A stretch of DNA of 64,000 bases from Acidiphilium multivorum AIU301 (GCF_000202835.1 NC_015186.1:3629501-3693500); one strand, 5' to 3'; positions 38,628 to 47,566 are shown, counted from the stretch's first letter. Translations and numbers: made by a program. Notes: generated from the letters alone by a model not told the origin.

Positions 38628-39116
38628 ATGAAATCCGCTTTCGGTCTCGTGCTTGCCGTCGCCTGTGCCGTTCTCGCGTCGCGCGGCATTGCTCGGGCGA
38701 ATCCCTCGATGCTGAACAACTTCAACTTCGATCATCCGACTTTCGAACATCCGCACGCCTTTGCCACCCATCACGTGGTGATCCAGGTCAGCCAGGGCGA
38801 TCTGGCACGCTGGAATCTCGTGCTGAACAATGCACAGAACCTGCTGGAAGCATTCGGTAATGACAAGGTGCAAATCGTCGTGGTCACCTACGGCCCGGGA
38901 TTGAAGATGCTGTTTCCGCACTCGCCCGTTGCGAAGCGGGTCGCGGCGATGGATCAGGAGGGAATCGAATTCGATGCATGCCACAAGACGATGGAGGCGA
39001 TGGCGCGCAAGCTTGGTCACATGCCGAAACTGGAGCCCACGGCGATGATTGTTCCGGGCGGTCTTGTCCGGATCATGCAACTGGAAAAGGCCGGCTTTGA
39101 CTATATCAAGCCCTAA
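38628..39116 (+). CDS. Exported DsrE-family protein
   Basis: 162 aa with signal peptide (FGLVLAVACAVLASRGIARA). The mature part has the DsrE/F-like sulfur-transfer fold: THHVVIQVSQGDLARWNLVLNNAQNLLE, VQIVVVTYGPGLKML, then GIEFDACHKTMEAMA. The Cys in FDACHKTM lies where related proteins carry a conserved cysteine. A second paralogue (60807-61244) ends the sox cluster with the matching pattern VEFDVCMNTIETLKR, which suggests both handle periplasmic sulfur species. Isolated gene, divergent from the monooxygenase. Confidence 0.84.
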   Translation: MKSAFGLVLAVACAVLASRGIARANPSMLNNFNFDHPTFEHPHAFATHHVVIQVSQGDLARWNLVLNNAQNLLEAFGNDKVQIVVVTYGPGLKMLFPHSPVAKRVAAMDQEGIEFDACHKTMEAMARKLGHMPKLEPTAMIVPGGLVRIMQLEKAGFDYIKP

Positions 39117-39187
39117 TGGACCGCCCCAGTAACGTGTCGATATCATAATGAAAACCGTCGCGCAGCATGGTCGCTGTCGCGGCGGGT

Positions 39188-39985
39188 TCACCTTTCCGGA
39201 CGGAAAATCCGCATCAGGAAGCGAATGATCAGGCGCAACGCCTCGTCGCGCTGCGAGAGGTGGGGAGCGTGTCCTGCCCTGGCGATCAGATGGGTCTCGA
39301 CCGGGCAGCGCGCATTCGCCGCCAGGAGCGCGAGTTGCGCCGGCGTGCCGTATTCGTCGTCGCTGCCCTGGACGGCGAGGACGGGTACCCCGATCGCCGG
39401 CACATGATCGTCGATCCGCCAGGCGCGGAATGCCGGGCTCAGCCAGGTGCGGTTCCAGCCGTAAAAGGCGTTGTCCGGGTCGCGATGGTGCCGGGCGAGG
39501 CGGTCGCGCAGATCGGTGGTTTCATAGGACCCGCGTGCGGCCTCGATCCGCGCGATCGCGATATCCTCGACGAAGAGATGCGGCGCGATCAGGATCGTTC
39601 CGCACAGCCGGCCATCCTGCATGCCCCCGGCATGGATGAGCGCGATCGACGCGCCGTCGGAATGCCCGAGCGTGATTGCGCGTGATATCCCGACGGCGTC
39701 GAGCAGGCGCGGCAGCACGCCGAGTGCCTCATCGTGCATGTAGTGCACCGGCCAGGGCAGCGGCGCGGGATCGGAACGGCCATAGCCGAACCGGTCATAG
39801 GCGAGCACCGTACAGCCGGTCGCGGCCGCGAGGGCGGGCGGGAAATCGCGCCACAGCGTGATGGCGCCGAGCCCTTCATGCAGCAAGACGATGGACGGCG
39901 CGTCGTCACGACCCCGCCAGCGCGCCGCGGCGATGCGCCGTCCGCCGACCCGCAATTCGAGATCCTCGCGCGCGGGCAGGGTCAT
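39188..39985 (-). CDS. Alpha/beta hydrolase
   Basis: 265 aa. The fold is clear: IVLLHEGLGAITLWRDFP (oxyanion region), YDRFGYGRSDP, nucleophile elbow GHSDGASIALIHAG in which the residue after GHS is Asp (so nucleophile Ser), late Asp in VQGSDDEYGTP and His in ARAGHAPHLSQ. Close to the 3-oxoadipate enol-lactonase/lipase-like hydrolases; substrate not predictable. Monocistronic, start at ATG 39985. About 200 nt without a convincing gene separate it from the P-type ATPase gene end. Confidence 0.85.
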   Translation of the reverse strand: MTLPAREDLELRVGGRRIAAARWRGRDDAPSIVLLHEGLGAITLWRDFPPALAAATGCTVLAYDRFGYGRSDPAPLPWPVHYMHDEALGVLPRLLDAVGISRAITLGHSDGASIALIHAGGMQDGRLCGTILIAPHLFVEDIAIARIEAARGSYETTDLRDRLARHHRDPDNAFYGWNRTWLSPAFRAWRIDDHVPAIGVPVLAVQGSDDEYGTPAQLALLAANARCPVETHLIARAGHAPHLSQRDEALRLIIRFLMRIFRPER

Positions 39986-40189
39986 GGCCCGGCCGGCGTG
40001 CCGGCGGCCGCAACGTCGCACCCCATCGCCGAGGATCGCCCCGCATCTGCCGTCACGTCATGTCTCCGCCCAGATCCCGCGATCGGTGCTCCGCCGTTCA
40101 GGAGATATCATGATCCACAATTCGGGCGATCGCGCAAAGGATCACGCACCCGAAGGGCGGGCCGGCTGCGCGGCAATCCGGCCCGGCCG

Positions 40190-42028
40190 CTATCGCCCGC
40201 CGCCGCCGAGCGCGCGCAGCGCGTTCAGGATGACCGCCACGTCGATTGCCTCCTGCAGCAACGCGCCGGCAACCGGGGGCAGGTAGCCGGCCGCCGCCAC
40301 CGTCATCGCCAGCATCGAAAGTCCCATGCCCGCGACGATCGATTGCAGCGCGATGAACCGCGTGCGCCGTGCGATCGACACCGCCTCGGCGACGCGGTCG
40401 AGCCGGTCGAGCATCAGCACCACCTCTGCCGCTTCTGCCGCCGCCGCGGCGCCGCGCGCGCCCATGGCGATGCCGATATCCGCCGCCGCCAATGCCGGCG
40501 CATCGTTGATCCCGTCGCCGATCATCATCGTGATGCCGTGAGCGCGTTCCTCCCGCGCCCTTCCGATCTTCTCCGCCGGCGACAGCGCGGCATAAACGGC
40601 ATCGAGCCCGAGTTCGGCGCCGACCCGCGCCGCCGGTTCCGGCCGATCGCCGCTCAGCATCACCAGCCGGCGGAAGCCGAGATTGCGGAGCGATGCGATC
40701 AGCGGCCGCGCATCCGGCCGAATCGCGTCGGTCAGCGTGATCGCGCCCGCCGGCTGGCCGTTGACGGCGACCCAGGCGGTCGCCTCGGCACCATTGGCCC
40801 GCGCCGCGACATGCCCGTCTTGCGGCAGCGATATTCCCGCCGTCTCGAACATCCGGGCGCCGCCCACCATCACCTGGTCGGCGCCGACCAGGCCGGAGAG
40901 GCCGAGACCCGGCGTTTCGGTCACGTTGACGGGCGTGACCAGCCGGCCGGCCGCGCGCCCCGCGGTGACGATTCCCTCGGCCACGCCGTGCTGCGAAACC
41001 TGTTCGAGCGAGGCTGCGAGGCGGAGCACCTCGGCCGGAGAAAACCCGTCCAGCGCCGCGAGCCCGGTCATCGACGGGGTGCCGGCGGTCAGCGTGCCCG
41101 TCTTGTCGAAGAGGGCGATGTCGGCGCGGGCAAGGCGTTCCAGCGCGCCGCCCCCCTTGACGATCACACCTCGCCCGGCCGCCCGCGAAATGCCGCAGAT
41201 CAGCGCGACGGGCGTGGCCAGGATGAGCGGGCAGGGGGTCGCGACCACCAGCACGGCGAGCGCGCGCACCGGATCGCCGCTCGCCAGCCAGGCGGCGATG
41301 CAGACCGTGAGGGTCACGCCGAGAAAGCCGAGCGCCCAGCGATCGGCCAGCCGGGCCATCGGCGGGCGTTCGCGTTCGGCGGCGGCGACGAGCCGGATCA
41401 CCGCGGCATAGGTGCTGGCATCCGCGGTCGCCGTCGCCCGGAGCGAGAACGGCCCGCCCGCGTTCAGCACGCCGCTGCGCACGGCATCGCCGGCGTGCCG
41501 TGTCACCGGCAGCGGCTCGCCGGTCAGCGCCGATTCGTCGAGCGTCGCGGCGTCACCCAGCGCGCCGTCCACCGGCACCACCTCGCCGGGCTTGACCAGC
41601 AGATTGTCGCCGATGACGACGGCGCCGGCCGGAATGTCCTCGATCGTGCCATCCGTGTGGCGATGCGCCGTGGTGGGTGTGCGTCCGACCAGGGCGGCAA
41701 GTTCGCGCCGGGCGCGCGCCCCGGCATAATCCTCGAGCGCCGCGCCGCCCGCCACCATCCCCGCGATGATCACGCCCGCCAGATTCTGCCCGAGCAGGAT
41801 CGAGCCGATGATGGCGAGCAGCGCGATCAGGTCGACACCCAGCGCGCCGCGCAGCAGCCCGGCCGCGAAATCGACGGCGACCTCGGCGGCGACCAGAATG
41901 GCCGGCGCGATCCACAGACCGGCCGCAAGCCGCTCCTGTCCCGCGAGCCGTGCCGCGAAGCCGAGCCCGAGACCCAGCCCCACCACGACCGGCGCCAATC
42001 GCCGCAGCCCGGCGCGCCACCCCATCAT
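40190..42028 (-). CDS. Heavy-metal translocating P1B-type ATPase lacking metal-binding N-domains
   Basis: 612 aa. Phosphorylation site DKTGTLTAGTPS, actuator TGEPLPV, hinge GDGINDAPALAAADIGIAMG. The intramembrane metal site reads TPCPLILATP, so the second Cys of the usual CPC/CPx is Leu. The N-domain has SQHGVAEGI where most P1B pumps have SEHPLA. There is no HMA or His-rich N-terminal domain; the protein starts directly with membrane helices. AAAGGAGG overlaps two adjacent ATGs (42028, 42025); either may be used. Metal unknown. Shares a divergent promoter region and an FNR/FixK-type box with the PHA operon. Confidence 0.9.
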   Translation of the reverse strand: MMGWRAGLRRLAPVVVGLGLGLGFAARLAGQERLAAGLWIAPAILVAAEVAVDFAAGLLRGALGVDLIALLAIIGSILLGQNLAGVIIAGMVAGGAALEDYAGARARRELAALVGRTPTTAHRHTDGTIEDIPAGAVVIGDNLLVKPGEVVPVDGALGDAATLDESALTGEPLPVTRHAGDAVRSGVLNAGGPFSLRATATADASTYAAVIRLVAAAERERPPMARLADRWALGFLGVTLTVCIAAWLASGDPVRALAVLVVATPCPLILATPVALICGISRAAGRGVIVKGGGALERLARADIALFDKTGTLTAGTPSMTGLAALDGFSPAEVLRLAASLEQVSQHGVAEGIVTAGRAAGRLVTPVNVTETPGLGLSGLVGADQVMVGGARMFETAGISLPQDGHVAARANGAEATAWVAVNGQPAGAITLTDAIRPDARPLIASLRNLGFRRLVMLSGDRPEPAARVGAELGLDAVYAALSPAEKIGRAREERAHGITMMIGDGINDAPALAAADIGIAMGARGAAAAAEAAEVVLMLDRLDRVAEAVSIARRTRFIALQSIVAGMGLSMLAMTVAAAGYLPPVAGALLQEAIDVAVILNALRALGGGGR

Positions 42029-42114
42029 GCCTCCTTTCAGCCGGCCCGCCGGAGCGTCCCGCGGACTCGTGTAACATGACGATATGAACATATCGGGACA
42101 GGCCCGTTCCCGGC

Positions 42115-42128
42115 TTGACCTGCATCAA
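42115..42128. promoter_or_regulatory. FNR/FixK-type binding site upstream of the PHA operon
   Basis: TTGAC-CTGC-ATCAA is an exact TTGAY-N4-RTCAA site, centred ~65 nt before the first PHA-operon ATG (42186) and ~94 nt before the divergent P-type ATPase start. Third perfect copy in the window; all three lie upstream of gene starts on the plus strand. Confidence 0.6.
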
Positions 42129-42185
42129 CGACGCCAGCCAGACTGCGTGCCACCAGTGACGCCTCGGGGAAGAAGGAGGTTCACA

Positions 42186-42443
42186 ATGACCAGCACTCTC
42201 AACTCGAAGCATGCGAGCGAACCCTCGGGCGCCTTCCTCGCATCGAGCTTTTCGCCCGTCCTGTTCGAGACGATGGCCGGCAGCATGATGCGCGTGGCCG
42301 AAGCTGAATTCGCGCTGATGCAGGCGATTTTCCAGGCCCAGTTCGGCGTGATGGAGGCCATGCTCCGCGCCGGCATTCCGTCTTCGGGCGGCCAGCAGCC
42401 GCCGACCGCGGCCCGCCGGGAGACCGACCGGACTGCGGCCTGA
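42186..42443 (+). CDS. Small phasin-like protein of the PHA operon
   Basis: 85 aa. The centre is a hydrophobic/amphipathic helix (FSPVLFETMAGSMMRVAEAEFALMQAIFQAQFGVMEAML) without a signal peptide. Composition and position directly before fabI and phaC resemble small granule-associated phasin-like proteins, but I do not recognise a specific family. AAGAAGGAGG precedes the ATG. An upstream in-frame ATG at 42084 would start before the FNR-type box and is rejected. The fabI-like gene starts 4 nt after its stop. Confidence 0.72.
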   Translation: MTSTLNSKHASEPSGAFLASSFSPVLFETMAGSMMRVAEAEFALMQAIFQAQFGVMEAMLRAGIPSSGGQQPPTAARRETDRTAA

Positions 42444-42447
42444 ACCG

Positions 42448-43224
42448 ATGGCGCCTCCCGTCGTCGATCTTTCCGGCAAGGTCGGGCTCGTGCTCGGCAT
42501 CGCCAACGAGCATTCGATCGCCACCGGCTGTGCCCGCGCCTTTGCCGCCGCCGGCGCGCGGTTCTGCGCAACCTATTTGAACGACAAGGCGAAACCCTTC
42601 GTCGAACCGGTCACGCGCGGCCTGCCCTGCGAGATGCTGCTGCCCTGCGACGTGCAACAGGAGGGGTCGCTCGAGACCGTTTTCGACACGATCGCGCGCC
42701 GCTGGGGCAAGCTCGATTTCCTTCTTCATTCCATCGCCTTCGCACCGAAGGCCGACCTGCACGCCAGGCTGATCGACTCCTCCACCGCCGGGTTCGCCCA
42801 GGCGATGGATGTCTCGTGCCACTCTTTCATCCGCTGCGCGCGCCTTGCCGAGCCGCTGATGCGCGCCGGCGGGGCACTGCTCTGCGTTTCCTATGAGGGG
42901 TCGATCCGCGTGGTCGAGCATTACGACCTGATGGGGCCGGTGAAGGCAGCGCTGGAATCGAGCGTACGCTATCTCGCGGCTGAACTCGGCCCGCAGGGCA
43001 TCCGGGTGAACGCCCTCTCGCCAGGTCCGATCGCTACACGCGCGGCCAGCGGCATCGACCATTTCGACGATCTTCTGGCCGAGGCCGCGCGCCTCGCGCC
43101 CGAACACCATCTGGTGACGATCGAGGATGTCGGCGGCCTCGCCGCCTTCCTCGCCAGTCCTGCCGCCGGCCGCATCACCGGCACGGTCGTCCCGGTCGAT
43201 GGCGGCCAGCACATCATGGCCTGA
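42448..43224 (+). CDS. fabI: Enoyl-ACP reductase, FabI-type SDR
   Basis: 258 aa. The FabI-type nucleotide loop is LGIANEHSIATGCARAFAAAGA, with CDVQQEGSLETVF and the catalytic Tyr/Lys pair in YDLMGPVKAALESSVRYLA. Ends in GTVVPVDGGQHIMA. Likely NADH-dependent. As part of a PHA-synthase operon it may not be the housekeeping fatty-acid enzyme but could supply or drain acyl precursors, or act as an enoyl reductase in an alternative redox sink. Operon partners: phasin-like protein before, phaC after. Confidence 0.88.
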   Translation: MAPPVVDLSGKVGLVLGIANEHSIATGCARAFAAAGARFCATYLNDKAKPFVEPVTRGLPCEMLLPCDVQQEGSLETVFDTIARRWGKLDFLLHSIAFAPKADLHARLIDSSTAGFAQAMDVSCHSFIRCARLAEPLMRAGGALLCVSYEGSIRVVEHYDLMGPVKAALESSVRYLAAELGPQGIRVNALSPGPIATRAASGIDHFDDLLAEAARLAPEHHLVTIEDVGGLAAFLASPAAGRITGTVVPVDGGQHIMA

Positions 43225-43254
43225 TGATCTCCACCCTGCGAGGATACGTGTAAA

Positions 43255-45075
43255 GTGACCACCGAAACCAGCCGCTCCCGCACCACCGGCCACGCGAAAC
43301 CGCCGGCCGAAGCCGCCCGGGCCCGGGTCTCGGCCCTGCCGCCGCCGGCGCCGCCCGCCTCGGTGGCGCCGAACGAGCCGGTCTCCACCACCGATGCGCT
43401 CGACCGCTCGCTGCATGCGGCCGAAGCACGGCTGACCGCAGGCCTCGCCCCGGCCGGCATCGCGCTCGCCTGGCGCGACTGGGCCGTGCATCTCGCCAAC
43501 CAGCCGACAAGGCGGATGGACCTTGCCCGCCGCGCGATGGAGGACTGGGCGGCGGTCTGGCGCGTCGCCTTTGGCCTCGAGGAGGCGGTGACGCCGCCCT
43601 GCGACAATGACCATCGCTTCGATCATCCCCGCTGGCAGGACATGCCCTACCGGCTCTACAAGGAGTATTTCCTCCGGATGGAGCGCTGGTGGCACGATGC
43701 CGCGACCGGCATCGCCGGGGTCGACGCCGCGCATGAACGCATCGTCGATTTCATGATCCGCCAGGCGCTGGATGCGGTCGCCCCCGCCAACCTGCCGATG
43801 CTCAACCCCGAGGTCGAGCACGCGGCCCGCGAGAGCCGCGGGGATTCGGTCAGGGCCGGCCTGCGCAACCTGCTCAAGGACACCGAGATCGCGCTGAACC
43901 AGGAGAACCGGCTCCCGCTCGCGCCGGGGCGCGACGTGGCGGTGACGCCGGGCAGGGTGGTCTACCGCAACCGGCTGATCGAGCTGATTCAGTACAGCCC
44001 GGTGACGGAAACGGTGCGGCCGGAGCCGGTGCTGATCGTTCCGGCCTGGATCATGAAATACTACATCCTCGATCTCTCGCCGGAGAATTCGCTGGTCCGC
44101 TACCTGGTCGGGCAGGGCTACACGGTGTTCATGATCTCCTGGCACAATCCGGACAAGGAAGACCGCAACCTTTCGCTCGACGACTACCGCGCCGATGGCG
44201 TGATGGCCGCGCTCGACGCCGTCAGCGCCATCACCGGCGCGCGGAAGATCCACGCCACCGGCTACTGCCTCGGCGGCACGCTGCTCTCGATCGCCGCCGC
44301 CGCCATGGCCCGCGATCATGACAGCCGCCTCGCCTCCGTCACGCTCTTCGCCGCGCAGACCGATTTCACCGAGGCCGGCGAACTCCAGCTCTTCATCACC
44401 GAGGCGCAACTCGCCTTCCTGGAAGACCTGATGTGGCAGCAGGGCTATCTCGACACCAAGCAGATGGCCGGCGCCTTCCAGATGCTGCGCTCGAACGACC
44501 TGATCTGGTCGCGCATGATCCGCCGCTACTTCATCGGCGAACAGGAACATCCGAACGACCTGATGTCATGGAACATGGACGCGACGCGCATGCCCTACCG
44601 GATGCACGCCGAATATCTGCGCCATCTCTTCCTGCACAACGACCTCGCCGAGGGCCGGCTTTCCGCCGGCGGCCGGCCGGTCGCCATCGGTGACATCGAC
44701 GTGCCGTTCTTCGTCGTCGGCACCGAGCGCGACCACATCGCGCCATGGCATTCGGTCTACAAGCTTCACCTGCTCAACCGCGGTCCCATCACCTTCGTGC
44801 TGACCTCCGGCGGGCACAATGCCGGCATTGTCAGCGAGCCGGGCCACCCGCACCGCCACTACGCGATTCTCGATCGTTCCCCCGGCGAGCCCTATCTCGC
44901 GCCGGAGGCGTGGCAGGACGAGGCGCCGAAGCATGACGGTTCCTGGTGGCCGGAATGGGTCGCCTTTCTCGGCGCTCGTTCCGGCCCGCCGGCCGCGCCG
45001 CCGCCGCTCGGCCGCGAGGAGGCCGGCTACCCGGTGCTCGGCGCAGCACCCGGGCACTACATCCACGAACGCTGA
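43255..45075 (+). CDS. phaC: Polyhydroxyalkanoate synthase (class I)
   Basis: 606 aa, starting with GTG. The N-terminal ~50 residues are Pro/Ala-rich and likely disordered. The catalytic lipase-like box is ATGYCLGGTL with Cys338; the acid and base are in GTERDHIAPWHS and SGGHNAG. WIMKYYILDLSPENSLV and FMISWHNPD are PhaC hallmarks. It polymerises (R)-3-hydroxyacyl-CoA into storage granules. Length matches single-subunit class I enzymes. The following gene encodes an (R)-specific hydratase-like domain that could supply its substrate. Confidence 0.94.
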   Translation: MTTETSRSRTTGHAKPPAEAARARVSALPPPAPPASVAPNEPVSTTDALDRSLHAAEARLTAGLAPAGIALAWRDWAVHLANQPTRRMDLARRAMEDWAAVWRVAFGLEEAVTPPCDNDHRFDHPRWQDMPYRLYKEYFLRMERWWHDAATGIAGVDAAHERIVDFMIRQALDAVAPANLPMLNPEVEHAARESRGDSVRAGLRNLLKDTEIALNQENRLPLAPGRDVAVTPGRVVYRNRLIELIQYSPVTETVRPEPVLIVPAWIMKYYILDLSPENSLVRYLVGQGYTVFMISWHNPDKEDRNLSLDDYRADGVMAALDAVSAITGARKIHATGYCLGGTLLSIAAAAMARDHDSRLASVTLFAAQTDFTEAGELQLFITEAQLAFLEDLMWQQGYLDTKQMAGAFQMLRSNDLIWSRMIRRYFIGEQEHPNDLMSWNMDATRMPYRMHAEYLRHLFLHNDLAEGRLSAGGRPVAIGDIDVPFFVVGTERDHIAPWHSVYKLHLLNRGPITFVLTSGGHNAGIVSEPGHPHRHYAILDRSPGEPYLAPEAWQDEAPKHDGSWWPEWVAFLGARSGPPAAPPPLGREEAGYPVLGAAPGHYIHER

Positions 45076-45087
45076 CCGGAGGCCGCC

Positions 45088-46503
45088 ATGAACGATATCG
45101 CGCCGGTGCCCGCCTCCCTCGCGGCGCCGATGATCGAGAACCGCACCTTCGACGAGCTGAAGGTCGGCGATACCGCGAGCGTGCGCCGCATTCTGCGGGC
45201 CGATGACATTGCGCTGTTCGCCTATATCTCAGGCGACATCAATCCGGCACATCTCGACCCCGACTACGCCCGTGGGGACATGTTCCACCACATCATCGTG
45301 CACGGCATGTGGACGGCGGGCCTGATCTCGGCGGTGCTGGGCACCAGGCTGCCCGGGCCGGGTACGATCTATCTCGACCAGAGTCTGCAGTTCCGCGCCC
45401 CGGTCGGGCCCGGCGACGAGATCACCGCGACGGTGACGGTCACCGAGCTCGAGCCGGCGCGGCATCGGGTCACCCTCGCGTGCACGGCGGTCAACCAGTC
45501 GGGCACTGAGGTTCTGCGCGGCACCGCCCTGGTCGCGGCGCCGACCGAGAAGGTGCGGCGGCCGGCGATGCCGCTGCCGGAAGTGCGGCTCAGCCGGCAC
45601 GAGCGGTTCAACGCGTTGCTGGGCACGGCCAAGGCGCGCGGCCCGCTGGCAACCGCCGTGGTGCATCCCTGCGACGAGGTCAGCCTGCGCGGCGCGCTCG
45701 ATGCCGCCGCGGCCGGGCTGATCGTGCCCATCCTGGTCGGGCCGGAAGCGAAGATCCGTGCCGCCGCCGAAAAGGCCGGGCTCGATCTTGCTGACATGCG
45801 GATCGAAGCGGTGCCGCACAGCCACGCGGCCGCCGCCCGCGGCGTCCAGCTCGTTCGCGACGGCACGGCGAAGCTGCTGATGAAGGGCGCGCTGCACACC
45901 GACGAGCTGATGCACGAGGTGATGCTGGCCGAGAACGGCCTGCGCACCGGACGGCGGCTGTCGCACGTCTATGTCATGGACGTGCCGAGCTATCCGCGCC
46001 CGTTGCTGGTGACCGATGCGGCGATCAACATTGCCCCTGATCTCGCGACCAAGCGCGACATCGCCCAGAACGCGATCGACCTTGCCCGTGCCATCGGGAT
46101 CGAGTCGCCGCGCCTCGCCGTGCTGTCGGCGGTGGAGACGGTGAACCCGGCGATGCCCTCGACCCTCGACGCCGCTGCACTCTGCAAGATGGGCCAGCGC
46201 GGCCAGATCACCGGCGGCATCATCGACGGCCCCCTCGCGTTCGACAATGCGGTGAACGCGCGCGCCGCGGCCGAGAAGGGAATCGAGTCGCCGGTCGCCG
46301 GCCGGGCGGACATCCTGCTGGTGCCGGATATCGAGGCCGGCAACATGGTCGCCAAGCAGCTCACCTTCCTGGCCGGCGCCGATGCCGCCGGCGTCGTCGT
46401 CGGCGCGCGCATCCCCATTGTTCTGACCAGCCGGGCCGATGACGCCCGCACCCGCCTGGCCTCCTGCGCCGTGGCGCTGATGCTGGCTGGCACGTCCGAC
46501 TAA
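45088..46503 (+). CDS. Bifunctional MaoC-type enoyl-CoA hydratase / phosphate acyltransferase
   Basis: 471 aa. Residues 1-~150 are a MaoC-like hot-dog domain with the hydratase motif YISGDINPAHLDPDYA (catalytic Asp/His) and the segment HHIIVHGMWTAGLISAVLG. Residues ~165-471 match phosphate acetyl/butyryltransferase (Pta/Ptb), e.g. DGTAKLLMKGALHTDELMHEVM, VTDAAINIAPDL and GIIDGPLAFDNAVN. This fused architecture is a recognised family. In the operon the hydratase half could feed phaC with (R)-3-hydroxyacyl-CoA, while the Pta half could make an acyl phosphate; no acetate/butyrate kinase gene follows here. Confidence 0.92.
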   Translation: MNDIAPVPASLAAPMIENRTFDELKVGDTASVRRILRADDIALFAYISGDINPAHLDPDYARGDMFHHIIVHGMWTAGLISAVLGTRLPGPGTIYLDQSLQFRAPVGPGDEITATVTVTELEPARHRVTLACTAVNQSGTEVLRGTALVAAPTEKVRRPAMPLPEVRLSRHERFNALLGTAKARGPLATAVVHPCDEVSLRGALDAAAAGLIVPILVGPEAKIRAAAEKAGLDLADMRIEAVPHSHAAAARGVQLVRDGTAKLLMKGALHTDELMHEVMLAENGLRTGRRLSHVYVMDVPSYPRPLLVTDAAINIAPDLATKRDIAQNAIDLARAIGIESPRLAVLSAVETVNPAMPSTLDAAALCKMGQRGQITGGIIDGPLAFDNAVNARAAAEKGIESPVAGRADILLVPDIEAGNMVAKQLTFLAGADAAGVVVGARIPIVLTSRADDARTRLASCAVALMLAGTSD

Positions 46504-46517
46504 AGGAGCCGATACCG

Positions 46518-46868
46518 ATGATCGAGGACTGGAGCGCGCTGATCGGCGCGATGAATGGCGGTGTCGCCGACCTGCGCAAGGCGGCGCCGGAGGCGATGGC
46601 CGGCTTCTCGGCCCTGGCGAAAGCCGCCTGCGCGGGCGATGCGCTCGACCGCAAGACCAAGGAACTGATCGCGCTGGCGATCGGGGTGGCGACGCGCTGC
46701 CAGCCCTGCATCGCCTATCATGCGCGCGATGCCGCGCGTGCCGGCGCCACGCGCGCCGAAATCGCCGAAACGCTCGGCATGGCGGTCTATATGGGCGCCG
46801 GTCCCTCGGCGATGTATGCCGCCGAGGCGCTCGAGGCATTCGACCAGCTTTCCGGGCCGCCGCGTTAA
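46518..46868 (+). CDS. AhpD-like carboxymuconolactone decarboxylase-family protein
   Basis: 116 aa. The redox motif is in TRCQPCIAYHARDAA (CxxCxxxH), preceded by KELIALAIGVA and followed by EIAETLGMAVYMGAGPS, all typical of small CMD/AhpD proteins. 14 nt after the MaoC-Pta gene with AAAGGAGC before the ATG, so very probably the last gene of the PHA operon. It may protect against peroxides or act as a disulfide reductase; no direct evidence. Confidence 0.87.
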   Translation: MIEDWSALIGAMNGGVADLRKAAPEAMAGFSALAKAACAGDALDRKTKELIALAIGVATRCQPCIAYHARDAARAGATRAEIAETLGMAVYMGAGPSAMYAAEALEAFDQLSGPPR

Positions 46869-46940
46869 CCCATCCTTGGTCATCGCCTGCCAATCTGCGC
46901 CGCATCAACAGCGGCGCCGCCGCAAGTCTCGGACAGGTGG

Positions 46941-47444
46941 ATGGATCATGTGGTGCAGATCGCGATGCTGGTGCCGCTGGCGTTTGCCTGCTGGCAGGAC
47001 CTGCTGCTGCGCCGGATTCCCGACGGCGTTCCGGCCGCCATGGCCCTCGCCGGAATATTTCTCCGGCTTCGAGACGGTTTTCAGCCCCTCGGCGTGAGCC
47101 TTGCCGTGGCCGCGGTGTTGTTCGCGGTGCTGTTCGCCGTCTATCTGCGCCGGTCGATCGGCGGTGGCGACGTGAAACTGATCGTGGCGCTTGCCCTCGG
47201 ATACGGGCCGCTGGCGCTTGCCGGCTTCCTGTTCGCGACCGTGCTGGCCGGCGGGATTCTGGCGCTGGCCTATCTCGCGCTCCGCGTCGCCGCGCCGCCG
47301 CCGCGCCCGGCCGGGCACGACGCCTCTCTGCTCCGCCGCCTCTGGGCGGTCGAGCGGTGGCGGGCGCACCGCTCCGGCCTGCCCTATGGCATCGCGATCG
47401 CCGCTGGCGCCGCCTGGACGATGCTGCCCGCCCTGCGGCTGTAG
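46941..47444 (+). CDS. cpaA: A24-type prepilin peptidase (CpaA/TadV-like)
   Basis: 167 aa membrane protein with about five helices. The two catalytic aspartates of type IV prepilin peptidases are present: CWQDLLLRRIPD and IGGGDVKLIVALALGYG. Small size without the N-methylation domain marks the CpaA/TadV subfamily, which processes Flp/Tad pilins. No tad/cpa gene neighbours it in this window, so it is an orphan here. AGGTGG lies immediately upstream of the ATG. Confidence 0.85.
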   Translation: MDHVVQIAMLVPLAFACWQDLLLRRIPDGVPAAMALAGIFLRLRDGFQPLGVSLAVAAVLFAVLFAVYLRRSIGGGDVKLIVALALGYGPLALAGFLFATVLAGGILALAYLALRVAAPPPRPAGHDASLLRRLWAVERWRAHRSGLPYGIAIAAGAAWTMLPALRL

Positions 47445-47566
47445 GGGCCAGATCGAAGGCAGGCATTGCCCGCATTTCGGGCAGGCGGCGGCCAATATTC
47501 GCTATTTACACCGGCACGGTTTTTGCTGCATCCGGTGCCGGGCAGAAACAACGGGGGCAGGCGGGC

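Noticed and set aside
40110-40286. Small open frame on the plus strand with AGGAG 5 nt before an ATG (58 codons)
   Set aside because: The product is Arg/Pro/Ala-rich, runs antisense into the 3' end of the P-type ATPase gene and resembles nothing known; a good ribosome site alone is not enough.
42199-44550. Very long open frame on the minus strand antisense to fabI and phaC
   Set aside because: It is a codon-bias shadow in high-GC DNA: rich in Arg, His and Gly, without family motifs, and opposite two genes with clear active sites.
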